Notes: generated by a model not told the origin, from the sequence alone. 64,000 nucleotides of DNA from Burkholderiales bacterium RIFCSPLOWO2_12_FULL_65_40 (GCA_001770955.1 MESL01000047.1:149204-213203); one strand, 5' to 3'. Shown: positions 36,894-45,389, numbered from the stretch's first letter. Made by a program: numbers and translations.

Positions 36894-38222
36894 ATGAAGC
36901 TTTCGAAAATCGTGATTGCCGCTGCCATCGTGGCCGCCGGTGCATCGTCGCTGAGCACCAGCGCCATCGCACAGGCCAAGGAGCAGTTCTTCCCGCTGCT
37001 GTCCTACCGCACCGGCCCCTACGCACCCAACGGTACGCCCTGGGCCAACGGCAAGCAGGACTACATCAAAATGATCAACGCCCGCGACGGCGGCATCAAC
37101 GGCGTCAAGCTGACCTTTGAAGAATGCGAAACCGGCTACGCCACCGACCGCGGCGTGGAGTGCTACGAGCGCCTCAAGAGCAAGCCCGGCGTCGCCCTGT
37201 TCGACCCGCAATCGACCGGCATCACCTTCGCCCTGACCGAAAAGGCCCCGGCCGACAAGATCCCACTGATGACGCTGGGCTACGGCCTGTCGGTCTCGCA
37301 GGACGGCATGGCCTTCAAGTGGAACTTCCCGTTGATGGGCAGCTACTGGACCGGCGCCGACATCCTGATCCAGCACATCGGCAAGGGCCTGGGCGGCATG
37401 GACAAGCTCAAGGGCAAGAAGATTGCACTGGTGTACCACGACAGCCCGTTCGGCAAGGAGCCCATCCCGCTGCTGCAGGAGCGTTCCAAGATGCATGGTT
37501 TCGAGCTGCAGATGCTGCCTGTCACGGCACCGGGCGTCGAGCAGAAAGCCACCTGGCTGCAGGTGCGCCAGAGCCGCCCCGACTTCGTGCTGCTGTGGGG
37601 CTGGGGCGTCATGAACTCCACCGCCCTGAAGGAAGCCCAGGCCACGGGCTTCCCGCGCGAGAAGATGTATGGCGTGTGGTGGGCCGGTGCCGAGCCCGAT
37701 GTGCGTGACGTGGGCGAAGGCGCCAAGGGCTACCACGCCCTGGCCCTCAACGGCTCGGGCCAGCAGCCCAAGGTGATCCAGGACATCCTCAAGAACGTGC
37801 ACGACAAGGGTCAGGGCACGGGTTCCAAGGACGAAGTGGGCTCGGTGCTGTACACCCGTGGCGTGATCATCCAGATGCTGAGTATCGAGGCCGTACGCCG
37901 CGCCCAGGAACGCTTCGGCAAGGGCAAGGTCATGACCGGCGAACAAGTGCGCTGGGGCATGGAAAACCTCGCCCTCGACCAGAAGAAGCTGGACGCCCTG
38001 GGCTTCAACAACGTGATGCGCCCCCTGTCCACGAGCTGTGCCGACCACATGGGTTCGACCTGGGCCCGTGTGCAGACCTGGAACGGCAAGACGTGGGATA
38101 TCGGTGCTGACTGGTACCAGGCTGATGAGCAAATTCTCAAGCCCATGATCAAGGCCGGTTCTGAAAAGTACATGTCCGACAAGAAGCTGACACGCCGCGA
38201 CGCGGCCGATTGCCAAAGCTAA
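36894..38222 (+). CDS. ABC transporter substrate-binding protein, LivK-like (second copy)
   Basis: A 442-residue periplasmic binding protein with a Sec signal peptide (MKLSKIVIAAAIVAAGASSL, cleavage near AIAQA). The mature protein is longer than amino-acid LivK proteins and has QFFPLLSYRTGPYAPNGTPW at the ligand-pocket start. It also carries the cysteine-containing EECETGYATDRGVECYERL, and a likely second pair at the C-terminus (STSCADHM and DAADCQS). The strong AAAGGAGA site precedes the ATG. It resembles binding proteins found beside acyl-CoA ligases rather than leucine-binding proteins. It is the second binding protein for one permease set. Confidence 0.93.
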   Translation: MKLSKIVIAAAIVAAGASSLSTSAIAQAKEQFFPLLSYRTGPYAPNGTPWANGKQDYIKMINARDGGINGVKLTFEECETGYATDRGVECYERLKSKPGVALFDPQSTGITFALTEKAPADKIPLMTLGYGLSVSQDGMAFKWNFPLMGSYWTGADILIQHIGKGLGGMDKLKGKKIALVYHDSPFGKEPIPLLQERSKMHGFELQMLPVTAPGVEQKATWLQVRQSRPDFVLLWGWGVMNSTALKEAQATGFPREKMYGVWWAGAEPDVRDVGEGAKGYHALALNGSGQQPKVIQDILKNVHDKGQGTGSKDEVGSVLYTRGVIIQMLSIEAVRRAQERFGKGKVMTGEQVRWGMENLALDQKKLDALGFNNVMRPLSTSCADHMGSTWARVQTWNGKTWDIGADWYQADEQILKPMIKAGSEKYMSDKKLTRRDAADCQS

Positions 38223-38320
38223 GGACATCCCCCTGAGGCGCTGCGCGCTGCGGAAGGGGGACAACGCCAGCGCTGCGGGGCGGCCCTTGCGCGGCGTTCC
38301 TGGCCTGGGCCGCGCCAGTT
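38223..38320 (+). repeat. GC-rich intergenic repeat-like segment
   Basis: A non-coding stretch with CATCCCCCTGAGGCGCTGCG and GCTGCGGGGCGGCCCTTGCG. I recognise such wording as a recurrent intergenic element in Comamonadaceae genomes, but no second copy is in this window, so the repeat status is from memory. Confidence 0.45.
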
Positions 38321-38325
38321 TTTAT

Positions 38326-38381
38326 CGGCTGTTTTTACAGCCGCCAATCGAAAGGGTTGCCCCGCAGCCCTCCCGATTGGC
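38326..38381 (+). promoter_or_regulatory. Tandem hairpins in the livF-like leader
   Basis: Hairpin one is CGGCTG-TTTTTA-CAGCCG (38326-38343). Hairpin two has the 8-bp stem GCCAATCG (38343-38350) with CGATTGGC (38374-38381), and an inner AGGGTT/AGCCCT pairing. They end 17 bases before the start codon. They may stabilise the binding-protein mRNA or limit read-through. Confidence 0.5.
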
Positions 38382-38398
38382 AAAGCGAAGGCAACACA

Positions 38399-39208
38399 AT
38401 GGACTCCAAAAACATCGTTCTGAACGTCAACGGCATCGAGGTCATCTACAACCACGTGATCCTTGTGCTCAAGGGTGTCTCGCTGCAGGTGCCCGAGGGC
38501 AGCATCGTTGCCATCCTGGGCGGCAATGGCGCCGGCAAGACCACCACGCTGCGCGCCATCTCGAACCTGCTCAAGGGTGAACGAGGCGAAGTCACCAAGG
38601 GCAACATCGATTTGCGCGGCGAACGCATCGAGAACCTCTCCCCCGCCGATCTGGTCAAGCGCGGTGTGGTGCAGGTGATGGAAGGGCGTCACTGCTTTGC
38701 CCACCTCACCATCGAGGAGAACCTTCTCACCGGCTCCTACACGCGCTCGAGCAAGGCGGAGATCGCTGCCAACCTGGAGAAGGTCTACAACTACTTCCCG
38801 CGCCTGAAGACGCGCCGCACCTCTCAGGCGGCCTACACCTCGGGGGGCGAGCAGCAGATGTGCGCCATTGGGCGCGCCCTGATGACCAACCCCAGCATGG
38901 TGCTGCTCGACGAGCCCTCCATGGGCCTGGCGCCGCAGATCGTGGAAGAGGTGTTCAACATCGTCAAGGATCTGAACACCAAGGAAAAGGTCACCTTCCT
39001 GCTGGCCGAGCAGAACACCAACATGGCCCTGAAGTATTCCGACTATGGCTACATCATGGAATCGGGCCGCATCGTGATGGACGGCGTCTCTTCCGACCTG
39101 GCCAGCAACGAGGATGTGAAGGAGTTCTACCTCGGCGTGGGCGGCGGTGAGCGCAAGAGCTTCAAGGACGTCAAGAGCTACAAGCGCCGCAAGCGCTGGC
39201 TGGCCTGA
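38399..39208 (+). CDS. LIV-type ABC transporter ATP-binding protein (LivF-like)
   Basis: Second ATPase subunit, 269 residues. Walker A GGNGAGKTT is at 41-49. The signature is TSGGEQQMCAIGRAL and Walker B is MVLLDEPSMGLAP. The extra KLVQVMEGRHCFAHLTIEEN-like block (here VVQVMEGRHCFAHLTIEENL) is normal for LivF. A basic C-terminal tail (SFKDVKSYKRRKRWLA) is longer than in amino-acid LivF proteins and is typical of the ligase-associated subgroup. GAAGG lies before the ATG. It is separated from the binding-protein gene by a structured 176-base spacer. Confidence 0.94.
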   Translation: MDSKNIVLNVNGIEVIYNHVILVLKGVSLQVPEGSIVAILGGNGAGKTTTLRAISNLLKGERGEVTKGNIDLRGERIENLSPADLVKRGVVQVMEGRHCFAHLTIEENLLTGSYTRSSKAEIAANLEKVYNYFPRLKTRRTSQAAYTSGGEQQMCAIGRALMTNPSMVLLDEPSMGLAPQIVEEVFNIVKDLNTKEKVTFLLAEQNTNMALKYSDYGYIMESGRIVMDGVSSDLASNEDVKEFYLGVGGGERKSFKDVKSYKRRKRWLA

Positions 39209-39301
39209 CCATCCCCCTTCTTCCCTGGGTGGACCGGCTGCGACCGGGCCGTCCTCGCACAGGATCTGCCTGAGCCCCGAAAAATCCCACTCCATTTCGC
39301 C

Positions 39302-40549
39302 ATGACTTCCTTTTACGACACGCTGGAAAACCGGGCTCCGGCCGACCGAGAGGCCGCCCTGCTCAAGGCCCTGCCTGCCCAGGTGGCACATGCGCGCAGC
39401 CAGTCGCCCGCGTTTGCTGACATCCTGGCCGGCGTCAATCCCGCCGACATCACCAGCCGCGAGGCGCTGGCCCGCCTGCCGGTGACGCGCAAGCACGAAC
39501 TGCTCGAACGCCAGCAGGCCCTGCGCAGCCAGACCCCCTTTGGCGGTTTTGCCACCATCGGCTTTGGCGCACAAATGCCCCGCGTTTTCGCCAGCCCGGG
39601 CCCCATTTACGAACCCGAAGGCACCCGGCGCGACTACTGGCGCATGGCGCGGGCCATGTACGCCGCGGGCTTCCGCTCGGGCGAACTCATCCACAACTGC
39701 TTCTCCTACCACTTTGTGCCGGCCGGCTCGATGATGGAAAGCGGCGCCCACGCCATGGGCTGCACGGTGTTCCCCGGTGGGACGGGCCAGACCGAGCAGC
39801 AGGTGCAGGCCATGGCCGAGCTGCGGCCTGCCGGCTACATCGGGACGCCCAGTTTCCTCAAGCTCATCGTGGAAAAAGCGCACGAGATGCAGGTCCCCCT
39901 GCCCAGCATGACCAAGGCTCTGCTGTCCGCCGAAGCGTTCCCGCCCTCGCTGCGCGACTGGTTCCTTGAGCGGGGCATCAACGGCTACCAGTGTTACGGC
40001 ACGGCCGACCTGGGCCTGATCGCCTACGAAACCGAGGCCCGCGAAGGGCTGGTGCTGGACGAGCACATGATTGTCGAGATCGTGCGCCCCGGCACGGGTG
40101 ACCCCGTCCCTGAAGGCGAGGTGGGCGAGCTGGTCGTCACCACGCTCAACACCGACTATCCCCTGATCCGCTTTGGCACCGGCGACCTGTCCGCCATATT
40201 GCCTGGTCCCTGCCCCACGGGGCGCACCAATGCACGCATCAAGGGCTGGATGGGACGCGCCGACCAGACCACCAAGGTGCGCGGCATGTTTGTGCACCCG
40301 GGCCAGGTGGCAGCCATTGCCAGCCGCTTCCCGCAGGTGCTGCGTGCACGCCTGGTGGTCAGCGGCGAAATGGCCAACGACCAGATGGTTCTGCAGGTGG
40401 AAACCACCGAAACCTCCGGCGGCTTGGCCACCCAGTTGGCCGAGGCGACCCGGGAGATCACCAAGTTGCGCGGCGAAGTGGAGCTGGTCGCCCCGGGCAC
40501 CCTGCCCAATGATGGCAAGGTGATCGAAGACGCGCGCAGCTATCGCTGA
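39302..40549 (+). CDS. PaaK-like phenylacetate-CoA ligase family protein
   Basis: An adenylate-forming ligase of 415 residues in the phenylacetate-CoA ligase family. Typical stretches are HNCFSYHFVPAGSMMESGAH, VFPGGTGQTEQQVQAM and YQCYGTADLGLIAYE, and the C-terminal GWMGRADQTTKVRGMFVHPG. The P-loop near residue 90 is weak compared with true PaaK. It ends the uptake operon. Together with the AMP ligase at 31979, the locus offers two ways to activate an imported acid. The exact substrate is unknown, and phenylacetate itself is not proven because no other paa gene is present. Confidence 0.9.
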   Translation: MTSFYDTLENRAPADREAALLKALPAQVAHARSQSPAFADILAGVNPADITSREALARLPVTRKHELLERQQALRSQTPFGGFATIGFGAQMPRVFASPGPIYEPEGTRRDYWRMARAMYAAGFRSGELIHNCFSYHFVPAGSMMESGAHAMGCTVFPGGTGQTEQQVQAMAELRPAGYIGTPSFLKLIVEKAHEMQVPLPSMTKALLSAEAFPPSLRDWFLERGINGYQCYGTADLGLIAYETEAREGLVLDEHMIVEIVRPGTGDPVPEGEVGELVVTTLNTDYPLIRFGTGDLSAILPGPCPTGRTNARIKGWMGRADQTTKVRGMFVHPGQVAAIASRFPQVLRARLVVSGEMANDQMVLQVETTETSGGLATQLAEATREITKLRGEVELVAPGTLPNDGKVIEDARSYR

Positions 40550-40585
40550 CCACGACGCCCTGCGTGCTGGGGCTGGGTGAGGGGA

Positions 40586-40924
40586 TCAGGCGCCCCAGAC
40601 GACGTCATGGCCCTCAGCCGCGCTGCGGCGCAGCATGTCGATGAACGGTGCCGCACGCTGACGCAGCGTGACGGTATCGCGTTCCGACCCGTCCGCCTCT
40701 GCGGCTGACACATCATCGGCGTCGGCCGTTTTCCCCGCCTCTGCCGCGCGGCGCTCCTCGTCGATCACGGCCGCCTCCAATGCCGCCACGGCAGCCGGAA
40801 TCTGTGCAGCGGTAATGATGCCTTGGGCCCCCGGTTCCTTGCCGATGATCTCCAGCAACCGCCGGGCATGGGGCAACAGCAGAATCAGGTCTGCGGTGGC
40901 GCGGGATTTGAATCGATAGAGCAT
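40586..40924 (-). CDS. DUF1840 domain protein
   Basis: A 112-residue cytoplasmic protein of the DUF1840 family, common in Betaproteobacteria. It begins MLYRFKSRATADLILLLPHA. It has the family block RRLLEIIGKEPGAQGIITAA and ends with a conserved FIDMLRRSAAEGHDVVWG. Function unknown. ATG 40924 is chosen because AAGGAA precedes it and the longer frame is not protein-like. It is convergent with the PaaK-like gene. Confidence 0.88.
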   Translation of the reverse strand: MLYRFKSRATADLILLLPHARRLLEIIGKEPGAQGIITAAQIPAAVAALEAAVIDEERRAAEAGKTADADDVSAAEADGSERDTVTLRQRAAPFIDMLRRSAAEGHDVVWGA

Positions 40925-41011
40925 GGTGTTCCTTGGGCTGGGCTGTGTTGCTGGTGACAGCATACGCCGTCTGCGCCGCCCGGTCACACCCCGGGCGCCT
41001 ACGCCCGCCTG

Positions 41012-41980
41012 TCAGGCGGCTGGTGGACGCACCTTCCAGCGCTGCACCCCTGGCAGCTTTTCCCGAAAACGCCGCAGAAGCCGCTCCAGCGCTGCGCCAT
41101 ACAGGATGAAGGCCAAGGCTGCGCCGATCAGCGGCAACGCCGCATACACCCAGCCCGTGAGATGCTCACCCCCCAGGACCACGCCCACCAGCAAGGCCAC
41201 CGCCGGGTTCACGAAGGAATAGCTGCCCGCCAGCGCCGCCGAGGTGTTCTGCAACAACCACAGATAGGCATTGAGCGCTACCAGCGTGCCCAGGCCCAGC
41301 AGGTACACCCAGGCCATCCACGAACGCTGGCTGGCCTGTGCCATCGCCCCCACCGGCTCCACCCACAGCGCCACCACCATGCCCATGGCACCACCCGCCA
41401 GCCATTGCGCCCCGGAGGCCATGGCCGGTGCGGGCAAGGACAATCGGCGGGAGGCGTAGGAGCCGAGACTCCAGCACAGGGGCGCGCCAAACGCCAGCAA
41501 GGCGCCCGGCATGGACGCAGAGAAGTCGCCTTCGAGCGCCAGCAGCAAGGCCCCGACCACGCCCAGAGCCAGGCCCACCCAGCTCATGACGGGCACCCGC
41601 TCGCCGCCCCAGCGCGTCCACAGGGCCAGCCACATCGGCATGGTGGAGACCACCGTCGCCATCAGACCCGAGCCAATGCCCAGCTTCTGGGCAAAACCAA
41701 TGCAGTTCATGGCCAGAAACACCATCAGGGCACCCACCAGCGCACTGTGGCGCCACTGCGCCCCCGTGGGCAACGAATGGCCCTGCCAAAGCGCCACCAG
41801 CAACATCACCGCTCCTGCACAGACAAATCGGCTCGCATTCATCAGCAGCGGAGGCATGGTCTCCAGCGCAATTCCCAGGGCGAAATAGGTGGTGCCCCAG
41901 ACCCCATATACCAGCAACAAGGCCACAGCGACGGCCAGGCCGCGCGGGTTTGCCGCTTGCGCATTGAAAAATGTCGGCAT
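41012..41980 (-). CDS. DMT/EamA family exporter
   Basis: A 322-residue inner-membrane transporter with ten hydrophobic helices in two EamA halves (VALLLVYGVWGTTYFALGIA begins the first, SGAQWLAGGAMGMVVALWV the second). The family includes YedA and RhtA, exporters of amino acids or metabolites. The ATG at 41980 is used, with GGTGAAG upstream; a GTG at 41989 is possible. It is divergent from an Lrp-type regulator, an arrangement often seen for amino-acid exporters, and a shared inverted motif lies between them. Confidence 0.88.
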   Translation of the reverse strand: MPTFFNAQAANPRGLAVAVALLLVYGVWGTTYFALGIALETMPPLLMNASRFVCAGAVMLLVALWQGHSLPTGAQWRHSALVGALMVFLAMNCIGFAQKLGIGSGLMATVVSTMPMWLALWTRWGGERVPVMSWVGLALGVVGALLLALEGDFSASMPGALLAFGAPLCWSLGSYASRRLSLPAPAMASGAQWLAGGAMGMVVALWVEPVGAMAQASQRSWMAWVYLLGLGTLVALNAYLWLLQNTSAALAGSYSFVNPAVALLVGVVLGGEHLTGWVYAALPLIGAALAFILYGAALERLLRRFREKLPGVQRWKVRPPAA

Positions 41981-41993
41981 ATTCTTCACCTGA

Positions 41994-42040
41994 CCGAAAA
42001 ATTTATTGAAAACAGGGTGTTTTCGGAAATTTTACCGAAA
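41994..42040. promoter_or_regulatory. Candidate operator between exporter and Lrp gene
   Basis: Three half-sites: CCGAAA at 41994-41999, TTTCGG at 42021-42026 and CCGAAA at 42035-42040. The last two form an inverted repeat with eight bases between. AT-rich DNA surrounds them. An Lrp-family autoregulatory site is the natural reading. Confidence 0.5.
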
Positions 42041-42050
42041 TCAATAATCA

Positions 42051-42557
42051 ATGCAAGCAAATATCCAGACAGATGACATAGACGCCAGAATTATTTCTGC
42101 GCTCAGCGAAGATGGCCGGCGTTCTTACGCCGAAGTGGGCGCCGAGGTGGGCCTCTCGACCGCCGCCGTGCACGAGCGCGTGAAGAAGATGCTGGACAAG
42201 GGCGTGATCCGGCGCTTTTCCATCAGCGTGGACCCCGAGCGCGTGGGCCTGAACTTCACCGCCTTCGTGGCCATCCGCAACGACGGCGGCATCCACTGCC
42301 GGGACGTGGCACCGCGCCTGCGCGCCATGCCGCAGGTGGAAGAGCTGCACAGCGTCGCGGGCGAGTACGACTTTCTGGCCAAGATCCGCACCACCCACGC
42401 GCGTGCGCTGGAGGACGTGATCTACCAGATCAAGGCCATTGAGGGCGTGGCCCGCACCACCAGCACCGTGGTGCTGAACACCGAATTCGAGGACCGCCCG
42501 CTGGATCTGGGCTGGCTTGCCAAGACCGACAAAACGACGGACACCACCACACCATGA
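42051..42557 (+). CDS. Lrp/AsnC family transcription regulator
   Basis: A 168-residue regulator. The N-terminal helix-turn-helix includes IDARIISALSEDGRRSYAEV and GLSTAAVHERVKKMLDKGVI. The C-terminal RAM/AsnC effector domain has HCRDVAPRLRAMPQVEELHS and VAGEYDFLAKIRTTHA. Its stop overlaps the arsC start as ATGA (42554-42557). It probably controls the divergent DMT exporter and itself in response to an amino acid. Confidence 0.92.
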   Translation: MQANIQTDDIDARIISALSEDGRRSYAEVGAEVGLSTAAVHERVKKMLDKGVIRRFSISVDPERVGLNFTAFVAIRNDGGIHCRDVAPRLRAMPQVEELHSVAGEYDFLAKIRTTHARALEDVIYQIKAIEGVARTTSTVVLNTEFEDRPLDLGWLAKTDKTTDTTTP

Positions 42558-42976
42558 GCACCATCAAGATCTACCACAACCCGCGCTGCGGCACGTCGCG
42601 CAACACCCTCGCCATGATCCGCGAAAGCGGCGTGGAGCCCGAGGTCATCGAGTACCTCCAGACGCCACCCAGCCGAGAAACGCTGCAGGCCCTGGCGGCC
42701 GCCACCGGGCAACCCGTGCGGGAGCTGGTGCGCAGCAAAGAAGCACTGTTCACCGAACTGGGCCTGGATGCACCCGGCGTGACCGATGCACAGCTCATCG
42801 ACGCCATGTTGCAGCACCCCATCCTCATCAACCGTCCCATCGTCGTGACCCCCCTGGGAACGCGCCTGTGCCGCCCCTCCGAGCAGGTGCTGGACATCCT
42901 GCCCCAAGCCCTTCAAGGCACATTCACCAAGGAAGACGGCGAAGTGATCACCCCCGCCAGCGACCGGCACACCTGA
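42554..42976 (+). CDS. arsC: Glutaredoxin-dependent arsenate reductase (ArsC)
   Basis: A 140-residue protein of the ArsC/Spx thioredoxin-fold family that reduces arsenate to arsenite with glutathione and glutaredoxin. The catalytic cysteine is in YHNPRCGTSRNTL at position 12. The conserved arginines are in LVRSKE and ILINRPIVVTPLGTRLCRP. It is translationally coupled to the Lrp-type gene and followed by an MFS gene, but no arsR, arsB or acr3 gene is near. A general redox function is therefore also possible. Confidence 0.9.
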   Translation: MSTIKIYHNPRCGTSRNTLAMIRESGVEPEVIEYLQTPPSRETLQALAAATGQPVRELVRSKEALFTELGLDAPGVTDAQLIDAMLQHPILINRPIVVTPLGTRLCRPSEQVLDILPQALQGTFTKEDGEVITPASDRHT

Positions 42977-43025
42977 AGCCACCGCACGCCCCCCCAAATC
43001 CGGTCATGCTGGCTGCCCCGCCCCC

Positions 43026-44237
43026 ATGAACGCGCCCTCGCAGCGCTGGACCGTGGTGCGCCTGGGTACCTCCCAGACCCTGGCCTGGGCGTCCTCGTAC
43101 TACCTGCCTGCGATGCTGGCGGAGCCCATGGCCCGCGACCTGGGCGTGGCCACATCCGCGGTGTTTGCGGCTTTTTCGGTGGCGCTGATCGTCTCTGCGC
43201 TGCTGGGCCCCATGGCGGGCCACACCATTGACCGCCACGGCGGACGCCCGGTGCTGCTGGCCACCAATGTCCTGTTTGCCGCAGGGCTCACGGCGCTGGC
43301 CCTGGCACAGGGCCCGGTGGGCCTGTTCGCCGCCTGGGTTCTGATCGGTGTGGCCATGGGATCGGGCCTGTACGAGGCTGCGTTCTCCACGCTGGTGCGC
43401 CTCTACGCTGATGGCGCACGCAGCGCCATCACCGGCATCACACTGCTGGCAGGCTTTGCCAGCACGGTGGGCTGGCCCTTGTCGGCGTGGATGGAGGGCG
43501 CCTACGGGTGGCGCGGCGCCTGCCTGGGGTGGGCTGCCCTGCACCTGCTGGTGGGCATGCCGCTCAATGCCTGGCTGCCCCGCGCCACAACCCTGCCCCG
43601 GGACATCACGGCGACCGGCCACCAACCCTCCCAGGCCATCACCACCCATGTGCCGCCTCCCACCAGCCCCCGGCGCACGGCGGGGTTGCTGTCGTTCGTG
43701 TTTGCGGCCACGTGGTTCATCAGCACCGCCATGGCCGCCCACCTGCCCCGCGTATTGCAGACCAGTGGCATGCCCCTGCACACGGCGGTGGCAGTGGCGG
43801 CCCTGGTGGGGCCGGCCCAGGTGGTGGCACGGCTGCTGGAGTTCGGCCTGCTGCGCCGCGTGCATCCGCTCGCATCGGCACGGCTGGCAGCCATGGCGCA
43901 TCCGCTCGGAGGAGCCCTGCTGATGGCGGTGGGCGGCCCGGCCGGCGCCCTGTTCACCGTGCTGCACGGCGCGGGCAATGGCATCCTGACCATTGCCAAG
44001 GGCACGCTGCCGCTGGTGCTGTTCGGTCCCCTGGGCTATGGCGTGCGCCAGGGCCTGCTGATGGTGCCTGCGCGGGTGGCACAGGCCTTCGCACCGGTGC
44101 TGTTTGGCATGCTGCTGGACGCCACAGGCACCGCCGCCGTGGGGCTGACCGCAGCACTCGGGCTGGCTGCAGCGCTGGCCCTGTGGGTGCTGCGCCCGGC
44201 CCCGGTCGCCCCGCCCCGCAAATTTCCACACACCTGA
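43026..44237 (+). CDS. Major facilitator superfamily transporter
   Basis: A 403-residue inner-membrane transporter with twelve hydrophobic helices. The loop-2 motif is GHTIDRHGGRPVLLATN. A long, Pro/Thr-rich central loop (about residues 185-225) separates the halves. The N-terminus (RLGTSQTLAWASSYYLPAML) resembles MFS proteins of the type found near arsenic or oxalate/formate genes. It is on the same strand as arsC, 49 bases behind, so an arsenic-linked export role is possible but unproven. Confidence 0.88.
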   Translation: MNAPSQRWTVVRLGTSQTLAWASSYYLPAMLAEPMARDLGVATSAVFAAFSVALIVSALLGPMAGHTIDRHGGRPVLLATNVLFAAGLTALALAQGPVGLFAAWVLIGVAMGSGLYEAAFSTLVRLYADGARSAITGITLLAGFASTVGWPLSAWMEGAYGWRGACLGWAALHLLVGMPLNAWLPRATTLPRDITATGHQPSQAITTHVPPPTSPRRTAGLLSFVFAATWFISTAMAAHLPRVLQTSGMPLHTAVAVAALVGPAQVVARLLEFGLLRRVHPLASARLAAMAHPLGGALLMAVGGPAGALFTVLHGAGNGILTIAKGTLPLVLFGPLGYGVRQGLLMVPARVAQAFAPVLFGMLLDATGTAAVGLTAALGLAAALALWVLRPAPVAPPRKFPHT

Positions 44238-44250
44238 GCCCGTTCCGAGC

Positions 44251-45378
44251 ATGTTCCTGCCACTGCTTTCGAAACGCCTCCACCTTGCACTGGCGCTGCT
44301 GGCCTGTCTCGGACTGACCGGCTGCGCCCATCCCAGCGACGCACTGGCGTACTACTGGCAGTCGGTGCGCGGGCATCTCCAAATGATGCAGGCCGCAGCA
44401 CCGCTGGACGACTGGATCGCGCAGGACAACACCCCGGAGGCCCTGCGCGCACGGCTGCAACTGGCGCAACGCGCACGCGACTTTGCCGTGACCGAGCTGG
44501 GCCTGCCCGACAACGAAAGCTACCGCCGGTACGCCGACCTGCAACGCCCCGCCGCCGTGTGGAACGTGGTGGCAGCGCCGCCGTTTGCACTGCAGCTGCA
44601 CACCTGGTGCTTTCCGGTGACGGGCTGCATCGGCTACCGGGGCTACTTCACCGAGGCCGCCGCCCAGGCTGAAGCAGCGCGGCTGGCCGCGCAAGGGCTG
44701 GAGGTGGAGGTGTACGGCGTGCCCGCCTACTCCACGCTGGGGTACATGAACTGGATGGGGGGCGACCCGCTGCTGAACACTTTCATCGGCTGGCCCGAGG
44801 GCGAGTTCGTGCGCCTGCTGTTCCATGAGCTGGCGCACCAGGTGGTGTATGCACCGGGCGACACCCTGTTCAACGAGTCGTTTGCCACCGCCGTCGATCG
44901 CCTGGCCAGTGCGCAGTGGCTCGCGACGCAGGCCAGCGAGCCGGCCCGGCAGGCCTTTGCCGCCAGCGAGGAGCGGCGCCGCAGCTTTCGCGCCCTGACC
45001 CGGGCGACGCGCGCCCGTCTATCCGAAATATATGAACAAAAAGAGGCTTTGGCCCATGACCATCAAGCGCTAGCAGCTATGAAAGATGAAGCAATGAGCA
45101 CCTTCCGCAAGGACTATGCGGCACTGCGCTCTGCATGGCATGCGACGCCCGCACAGCTGGCGGGCTACGACCGCTGGGTGGCCAAAGCCAACAATGCCAG
45201 TTTTGCCGCACAGGCCGCCTACGACGAATGGGTGCCCGCCTTCGAGGCATTGTTCGACCAGTCTGGCCGGCGCTGGCAACCGTTCTATGATGAGGTCAGA
45301 AAGCTGGCGGCGCTGCCCCGGCAGGAGCGCACGGACCGTCTGCGCGCCCTGCGGCCCGGGCCCGCCAGCGCCCCCTGA
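44251..45378 (+). CDS. Putative zinc aminopeptidase lipoprotein (PF10023 type)
   Basis: A 375-residue predicted lipoprotein with lipobox LGLTGCAHP. The zinc motif is LLFHELAHQVVYAPGD near residue 192, and the third ligand region NESFATAVDRLA follows. The family is annotated as putative aminopeptidase and occurs widely in Gram-negative bacteria. A copy of the dispersed repeat is read in frame near residues 262-280 (EIYEQKEALAHDHQALAAMK). It is 13 bases after the MFS gene and 11 before the PHA-system gene, so all three may be cotranscribed. Confidence 0.86.
   Translation: MFLPLLSKRLHLALALLACLGLTGCAHPSDALAYYWQSVRGHLQMMQAAAPLDDWIAQDNTPEALRARLQLAQRARDFAVTELGLPDNESYRRYADLQRPAAVWNVVAAPPFALQLHTWCFPVTGCIGYRGYFTEAAAQAEAARLAAQGLEVEVYGVPAYSTLGYMNWMGGDPLLNTFIGWPEGEFVRLLFHELAHQVVYAPGDTLFNESFATAVDRLASAQWLATQASEPARQAFAASEERRRSFRALTRATRARLSEIYEQKEALAHDHQALAAMKDEAMSTFRKDYAALRSAWHATPAQLAGYDRWVAKANNASFAAQAAYDEWVPAFEALFDQSGRRWQPFYDEVRKLAALPRQERTDRLRALRPGPASAP
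45036..45092 (-). repeat. Dispersed repeat, copy 7, inside the aminopeptidase gene
   Basis: In reverse orientation to the gene: read on the minus strand it is CTTTCATAGCTGCTAGCGCT then TGATGGTCATGGGCCAAAGC and CTCTTTTTGTTCATA. It shares ATAGCTGCTAGCGCTTGAT with the other copies and stays open in the gene's frame. Confidence 0.72.
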
Positions 45379-45389
45379 GGAGTCATCCC

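Noticed and set aside
33932..39208. Naming the LIV-type genes as a branched-chain amino acid transporter
   Set aside because: The operon contains two CoA ligases and diverged binding proteins, so the amino-acid symbols would mislead.
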